Below are positions 59,456 to 64,000 of a stretch of DNA of 64,000 nt, piece after piece; position 1 is the stretch's first letter, and each line of letters begins with the position of its first letter. The stretch comes from Flavobacterium sp. ASV13. GTDB taxonomy: Bacteria; Bacteroidota; Bacteroidia; Flavobacteriales; Flavobacteriaceae. Under the pieces are notes generated by a model, which ran no database searches, was not told where the DNA came from, and saw nothing but the letters and a program-made list of their open reading frames with translations. A program made the position numbers and the translations under genes. The stretch is taken from NCBI RefSeq assembly GCF_000745775.1, contig NZ_JQJY01000009.1, positions 248,001-312,000 on the forward strand, written 5' to 3'.

Positions 59456-61423
59456 ATGAGAATACTCTTTTTTCTATATCTAATGATAATGCCCGCCTTA
59501 TTGTTTTCTCAAGAAAAAAACACTTCTAAAAATAATTTGGATATGAACACGAAATATTCAAGTATTACAGATACTGTAAAAAAGAAAAAATCTTTAATAG
59601 CTAAAATTGAGCAATACCAGATTATCACTTTAGAGCATGATACTACTTATGCTGATACATCTTTAACATTGAAAAGTGCATACAGACAAAATTATCTCCG
59701 CAAGGATAATTTCGGTCTTTTAGAATTCTCAAATATTGGACAGACATATAATACCTTACAATATAGTCTGAATAGTTTTTCACCTTATCCAGAAATTGGT
59801 TTTTCAGGAAAACATTTTGATTATATGCAGGTTTCGGATATTAAATATTATTCTGCCGCAACGCCTTTTACAGAGTTGTTCTTTAATACTACTATTAATA
59901 AAGGACAAAATGTTGACTCATTTATTACATTAAACACCTCTAAAAATCTGAATTTTTCAATTGCCTACAGAGGACTTCGTTCAGAAGGAAATTATATTAA
60001 CCAATTAGTAAGTGTTGGGAATTTTAGATTTACAACCAGTTATGCCACTACAGATAAACGATATATTTTGAATGCTCATGTAACATATCAGGATGTTACA
60101 AATGAAGAAAATGGAGGAATAACAACACCGAAGGATTTCGAAAGTAATGATCCTGATTTTAAAAACCGTCAGCGTTTGCAGGTGTATTTAACAGATGCAG
60201 AATCTTTATTAAAAGGACATCGTTTCTTTTTTGATCATGCATTCAGAATCAATTCTAAAGGAGGTGATAATAACTTATTTGTTACTCATCAATTTAATTA
60301 TGAATATAAGTTCTTTGAATACAAGCAGCCAACTGTTCTTTCTACAGTAGGTACTACGCCAGTTCAGCGTTTTGGGGAATCATATGTGACAAGTAATATT
60401 AATGATCGTACTCGTTTTGAAAAACTGTATAATAAAGCAGGACTTGCCTATGAAAATTCCCTTTTAGGAAAATTCTATTTCTTCATTGATGACTATAGAT
60501 CAAATTATGAGTACAATAGAATCATTGTAAGAGAGAACGGGCATATTATTCCTGACAATCTATTTTTGCAGATTAATAATGTTGGTGGACAATATGAATA
60601 TCAAAAAAATAAATGGAACGGACGTTTCTTGTACACTAGGTCAATTACAAATCAATCGCTTTCGGACTTAGATGCGAAATTAAGATATAATTTAAACAAA
60701 GATTTTCAATTTGATTTTAGATATCGTAACATAAATAAACTGCCAAATAATAATTATAATTTATATCAAAGTAGTTATATTGAGTATAATTGGTCTAATG
60801 ATTTTAAAAACGAAAAAATCAATCAACTTGGAGCAAATGTTTTCACGCCTTGGTTGAATGCAGAAGTTCAATATTCGGTGTTAAAAGACCATTTATATTT
60901 TGCTGATGTTTCTACAGATGCTCAGGCTTTGGCTCATACACAAATTATAAATCCAGCACAATATGGAAATGTAATTAATTATTTTTCTATAAAGGCTAAC
61001 AAAGAATTTAAATTTGGGCGATTTGGTTTTGATAATACACTTTTGTATCAAAAAGTGGATCAGTCAGAATTAATTGTAAATGTGCCCGATTTTGTAACCA
61101 GAAATACACTGTACTATTCTAGTTATTTTTTCAAAAAGGCATTATTTATGCAAACAGGAATTGTGTTTAATTATTTTACGAAATACTACGGAAATGATTA
61201 CAATCCGGTTGTTGGAGAATTTTTTGTTCAAAATACAAAGGAAATTGGTAATTATGCTACTTTCGACTTTTTTGTGAATGCAAGAATTCGTCAAACTCGT
61301 TTTTACTTAAAAGCAGAACATTTTAATTCTTCTTTTTCTAATAACGATTACTATTCGGCGCCGAATAATCCATATCGCGATTTTGTAATCCGTTTTGGTT
61401 TGGTTTGGAACTGGTTCGAATAA
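59456..61423 (+). CDS. Putative porin
   Basis: This 655-residue protein has a signal peptide (LYLMIMPALLFSQ). A long series of amphipathic beta strands rich in Tyr, Phe and Asn ends in DFVIRFGLVWNWFE with a terminal aromatic region. This matches the putative porin family of Bacteroidetes. It is a predicted outer-membrane barrel of unknown cargo with its own promoter. Its function is not linked to the SusCD pair by sequence. Confidence 0.85.
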   Translation: MRILFFLYLMIMPALLFSQEKNTSKNNLDMNTKYSSITDTVKKKKSLIAKIEQYQIITLEHDTTYADTSLTLKSAYRQNYLRKDNFGLLEFSNIGQTYNTLQYSLNSFSPYPEIGFSGKHFDYMQVSDIKYYSAATPFTELFFNTTINKGQNVDSFITLNTSKNLNFSIAYRGLRSEGNYINQLVSVGNFRFTTSYATTDKRYILNAHVTYQDVTNEENGGITTPKDFESNDPDFKNRQRLQVYLTDAESLLKGHRFFFDHAFRINSKGGDNNLFVTHQFNYEYKFFEYKQPTVLSTVGTTPVQRFGESYVTSNINDRTRFEKLYNKAGLAYENSLLGKFYFFIDDYRSNYEYNRIIVRENGHIIPDNLFLQINNVGGQYEYQKNKWNGRFLYTRSITNQSLSDLDAKLRYNLNKDFQFDFRYRNINKLPNNNYNLYQSSYIEYNWSNDFKNEKINQLGANVFTPWLNAEVQYSVLKDHLYFADVSTDAQALAHTQIINPAQYGNVINYFSIKANKEFKFGRFGFDNTLLYQKVDQSELIVNVPDFVTRNTLYYSSYFFKKALFMQTGIVFNYFTKYYGNDYNPVVGEFFVQNTKEIGNYATFDFFVNARIRQTRFYLKAEHFNSSFSNNDYYSAPNNPYRDFVIRFGLVWNWFE

Positions 61424-61473
61424 AATTAAGCCTTTATTTATTTTTTTAAAACCAAATATTAAATTATAGTAAA

Positions 61474-62835
61474 ATGGACTTTTCAAATAATATTTTAGAA
61501 ACAATAGGCAATACGCCGCTTGTAAAGCTCAACAAAATTGTTGCTGAAATTGATGCATTAGTGTTGGCAAAAGTCGAAACTTTTAATCCAGGAAATTCTG
61601 TAAAAGATAGAATGGCCGTTAAAATGATTGAAGACGCTGAAGCAGACGGCAGATTGAAACCTGGAGGGACAATTATTGAAGGAACTTCTGGAAATACTGG
61701 AATGGGATTGGCACTTGTTGCTATTGTAAAAGGTTATAAATTAATCTGTGTAATCTCAGACAAACAGTCTAAAGAAAAAATGGATATATTGCGTGCCGTT
61801 GGTGCAAAAGTTGTGGTTTGTCCCACTGATGTTGAGCCAACTGATCCTCGTTCGTATTATTCGGTTTCGAAGCGTTTGGCTGAAGAAACTCCAAATTCCT
61901 GGTATGTAAATCAGTATGATAATATGTCTAATTCATTGGCTCATTACGAACAAACTGGACCAGAAATCTGGAAACAGACTGATGGGAAAATCACGCATTT
62001 CGTAGTAGGAGTTGGAACAGGAGGAACAATTTCTGGAGTTGGAAAATACTTAAAAGAGAAAAACCCGAACATTAAAATTTGGGGAATAGATACTTATGGT
62101 TCTGTTTTTAAGAAATATCATGAAACCGGTATTTTTGATGAAAATGAAATCTATTCTTATATTACAGAAGGAATTGGAGAGGATATTTTACCAAAAAATG
62201 TCGATTTCTCTTTGATTGATGGCTTTACAAAAGTTACTGATAAAGATGCAGCAGTTTATACTAGAAAAATTGCTTTGGAAGAAGGTATTTTTGTTGGAAA
62301 CTCAGCTGGAGCATGTATAAAAGGCTTGCTTCAGTTAAAAGAACATTTTAAACCAGATGATGTTGTAGTGGTTTTATTTCATGATTCAGGAAGCCGCTAT
62401 GTTGGAAAAATGTTCAACGACGATTGGATGCGTGAGCGTGGATTCTTAGAAGAAAACATTACTAAAGCAGAAGATGTTATCAAAGATCATATTGATAAAG
62501 AATTAATTGTTGTTAGAACTGAGGAATTAGTTTCGCATGCGATTGACCGTATGCGTAAGTATAAAATCTCTCAAATTCCGGTTGTAGATATTAATGGTTT
62601 TGTTGGATCTGTTGACGAAACGGATTTATTTAGAAGTTATGTAGCGGATAAAAATGTTGCTGAAAAACCAATTAAGGAAGTAATGGGAAAACCTTTTCCT
62701 ATTGTGAAATTAGGTACTCCTATTGAAGAAGTATCAAAGCTTTTTACAAAAGAAAATGATGCAGTTTTAGTTGATTTAGGAAACGGTTCGCACCATATTA
62801 TTACAAAATATGATATTATTGGTTCAATAAAATAG
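61474..62835 (+). CDS. Cystathionine beta-synthase / cysteine synthase-type PLP enzyme with CBS domains
   Basis: This 453-residue protein has a fold type II PLP domain (1 to about 320) with PLP lysine K44 (NPGNSVKDRMAVKM), the loop EGTSGNTGMGLALVA and the phosphate site VGVGTGGTISG. Two C-terminal CBS domains follow (about 335-450, RMRKYKISQIPVVDINGFVG). It joins serine or O-acetylserine with homocysteine or sulfide. The CBS tandem favours cystathionine beta-synthase. It is in tandem with the porin gene. Confidence 0.9.
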   Translation: MDFSNNILETIGNTPLVKLNKIVAEIDALVLAKVETFNPGNSVKDRMAVKMIEDAEADGRLKPGGTIIEGTSGNTGMGLALVAIVKGYKLICVISDKQSKEKMDILRAVGAKVVVCPTDVEPTDPRSYYSVSKRLAEETPNSWYVNQYDNMSNSLAHYEQTGPEIWKQTDGKITHFVVGVGTGGTISGVGKYLKEKNPNIKIWGIDTYGSVFKKYHETGIFDENEIYSYITEGIGEDILPKNVDFSLIDGFTKVTDKDAAVYTRKIALEEGIFVGNSAGACIKGLLQLKEHFKPDDVVVVLFHDSGSRYVGKMFNDDWMRERGFLEENITKAEDVIKDHIDKELIVVRTEELVSHAIDRMRKYKISQIPVVDINGFVGSVDETDLFRSYVADKNVAEKPIKEVMGKPFPIVKLGTPIEEVSKLFTKENDAVLVDLGNGSHHIITKYDIIGSIK

Positions 62836-62854
62836 AACGCATAAAATAGAATTT

Positions 62855-62896
62855 ATCCATAAATCTGATTGATATTAACCAATCGGATTTATGGAT
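62855..62896 (+). terminator. Terminator-like hairpin after the cystathionine beta-synthase-type gene
   Basis: Arms at 62855-62871 and 62880-62896 pair over 17 bases with one wobble. A T-rich but interrupted run follows. Confidence 0.7.
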
Positions 62897-62920
62897 TTTC
62901 TCTTTTTAAATTATTAGAAA

Positions 62921-63403
62921 ATGAATTTTACTGCAATAGATTTTGAAACTGCGACAAGTTTTCATCCCTGCTCAGTCGGAATCGTGACGGTGCAAAATGG
63001 TGTAATAGTCGACGAGTTTGTTACTTTAATAAAACCTCCAAACAATATTTATAATCCATTTACAATTCAGGTTCATGGAATTTATCCGCGTGACACGGTT
63101 AATGCAAAATCATTTGTACAGGTTTATCCTGAAATTGAAAAAAGATTAAAGAATAGAGTGGTGGTAGCTCACAATGAAAGTTTTGATCGAAATGTATTAA
63201 TTAAGTCGATGTTGGCAAATGGCTTAAGTTATGAAGATTTGAATATTGCATTAAAATGGGAGTGCACAGTAAAAATTTACAAAGCGAAAGGCATAAAACC
63301 TACAAAGCTTAGCGATTGTTGCCGTGAAATGAATATCAAATTAAATCATCACGAAGCATTATCAGATGCAAGAGCATGTGCAAAATTATATATGCTACGC
63401 TAA
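62921..63403 (+). CDS. 3'-5' exonuclease (DnaQ-like, DEDDh)
   Basis: This 160-residue protein has all acidic residues of the DEDDh group: D7 and E9 (AIDFETAT), D89 (HNESFDRNVL), and H144 with D149 (HHEALSDARACA). It matches the stand-alone DnaQ-like proofreading or repair exonucleases. It degrades DNA from the 3' end in the cytoplasm. Partner polymerase and role are not evident. Confidence 0.92.
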   Translation: MNFTAIDFETATSFHPCSVGIVTVQNGVIVDEFVTLIKPPNNIYNPFTIQVHGIYPRDTVNAKSFVQVYPEIEKRLKNRVVVAHNESFDRNVLIKSMLANGLSYEDLNIALKWECTVKIYKAKGIKPTKLSDCCREMNIKLNHHEALSDARACAKLYMLR

Positions 63404-63479
63404 AAATATAATTTTTGTAAGAATAATATTAATTTATTTTTTTATTTTTAGATTTTGAAACTTATTATATTGTCTAAAA

Positions 63480-64000
63480 ATGAAAGAAGATTTTCTTCAT
63501 TATCTATGGAAATTCAAAAAGTTCAGTACTCTGAATTTAAAAACCGCCCAAAAGGAGGAACTTGTCATTTTTAAAACGGGTGATTATTTAGGACTTTCCG
63601 GTCCGGATTTTTTTAATGCTCAAATTAAAATTGATGAACAAAAATGGGCTGGAAATGTCGAAATCCATTTAAAATCATCAGATTGGTATTTACATCATCA
63701 TGAAAAAGATATTGCTTATGAGAATGTAATTTTACATGTTGTCTGGGAACATGATACTGAAATTTTCAGAGAAAATAATTCCGAAATTCCTGTTCTGATT
63801 CTGAAAGATTATGTTTCAAAGGAAATAATTGCAAATTATAATGCTCTTGTTTCTGTGAAAAGTTGGATTTTTTGTGAAAGACAATTAAATGAAATAGATG
63901 ATTTCGTTTTTAAAAATTGGCAGGAAAGACTTTTTTTTGAACGATTAGAGCGTAAATCGGAGTTTATTTTTCAATTATTAGAGGAGACAAACCAAGATTG
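63480..64000 (+). CDS. DUF2851 family protein (partial, C-terminus outside window)
   Basis: An ATG at 63480 opens a frame that runs to the window edge. The product contains KTGDYLGLSGPDFFNAQIKI and WAGNVEIHLKSSDWYLHHH, the conserved start of DUF2851 proteins of Bacteroidetes. Function is unknown. About 174 residues are visible of a protein that is usually longer than 400. Confidence 0.88.
   Translation, partial: MKEDFLHYLWKFKKFSTLNLKTAQKEELVIFKTGDYLGLSGPDFFNAQIKIDEQKWAGNVEIHLKSSDWYLHHHEKDIAYENVILHVVWEHDTEIFRENNSEIPVLILKDYVSKEIIANYNALVSVKSWIFCERQLNEIDDFVFKNWQERLFFERLERKSEFIFQLLEETNQD

Overview
The window is a contiguous piece of a Bacteroidetes chromosome and almost certainly comes from the genus Flavobacterium. 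The evidence is the AT-rich sequence, the absence of Shine-Dalgarno boxes, the many TAnnTTTG promoter boxes, a SusC/SusD pair, a TamB-TamL pair with a lipidated TamL, a glycosidase with a type IX secretion (T9SS) sorting tail, and many short lipoproteins. No tRNA, rRNA, CRISPR, phage or transposase gene was seen.

Layout. 1-7.4 kb (minus strand): the start of a DUF2490 protein, a TonB-dependent receptor preceded by a very short ORF ending in six sulfur amino acids, an Rrf2 regulator, two TPM proteins, LemA, a MerR-type regulator and an M23 peptidase. 7.6-13 kb: alaS, a GxxExxY gene framed by repeats, and an ABC exporter. 13-17 kb: two related YD-type lipoproteins flanking an astacin-like protease with a lectin tail, then a GSCFA protein. 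17.3-25.5 kb: tamB, tamL and a DUF4230 protein. 25.6-28.5 kb: aromatic amino acid hydroxylase, a small secreted protein and a truncated haemoglobin. 28.8-31.3 kb: a secreted GH30 glycosidase. 31.3-35.4 kb: ilvA with an isoleucine-rich leader peptide and attenuator, a DUF4136 lipoprotein and hutU. 35.7-39.5 kb: DUF5522, a HExxH membrane protein, a PLP desulfhydrase/deaminase, a glucosaminidase and hemL. 39.7-44.5 kb: a large zinc protease, a Spy-like protein, a D-2-hydroxyacid dehydrogenase and a lipoprotein. 44.6-46.4 kb: a two-gene ATPase plus PD-(D/E)XK-like unit between lookalike terminators. 46.5-54 kb: lysS, tandem lipoproteins, lipB, an AraC regulator with a quinone reductase, an NTF2-like protein and rnhB. 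54.6-64 kb: SusC/SusD, a porin, a cystathionine beta-synthase-type enzyme, an exonuclease and the start of a DUF2851 gene.

Most genes are core or housekeeping genes. The unusual content lies between them. There are two amino-acid-sensing leader peptides: one clear (Ile, before ilvA) and one apparently undescribed (Cys/Met, before the TonB receptor and next to an Rrf2 gene). There is also a collection of intergenic arrays with exact 7- or 8-base periodicity in several unrelated sequence families. Some abut start codons, some form perfect inverted repeats at gene ends, some frame the GxxExxY nuclease-like gene, and one is read in frame inside the GSCFA gene. The ATPase/nuclease-like pair is a candidate defence module.
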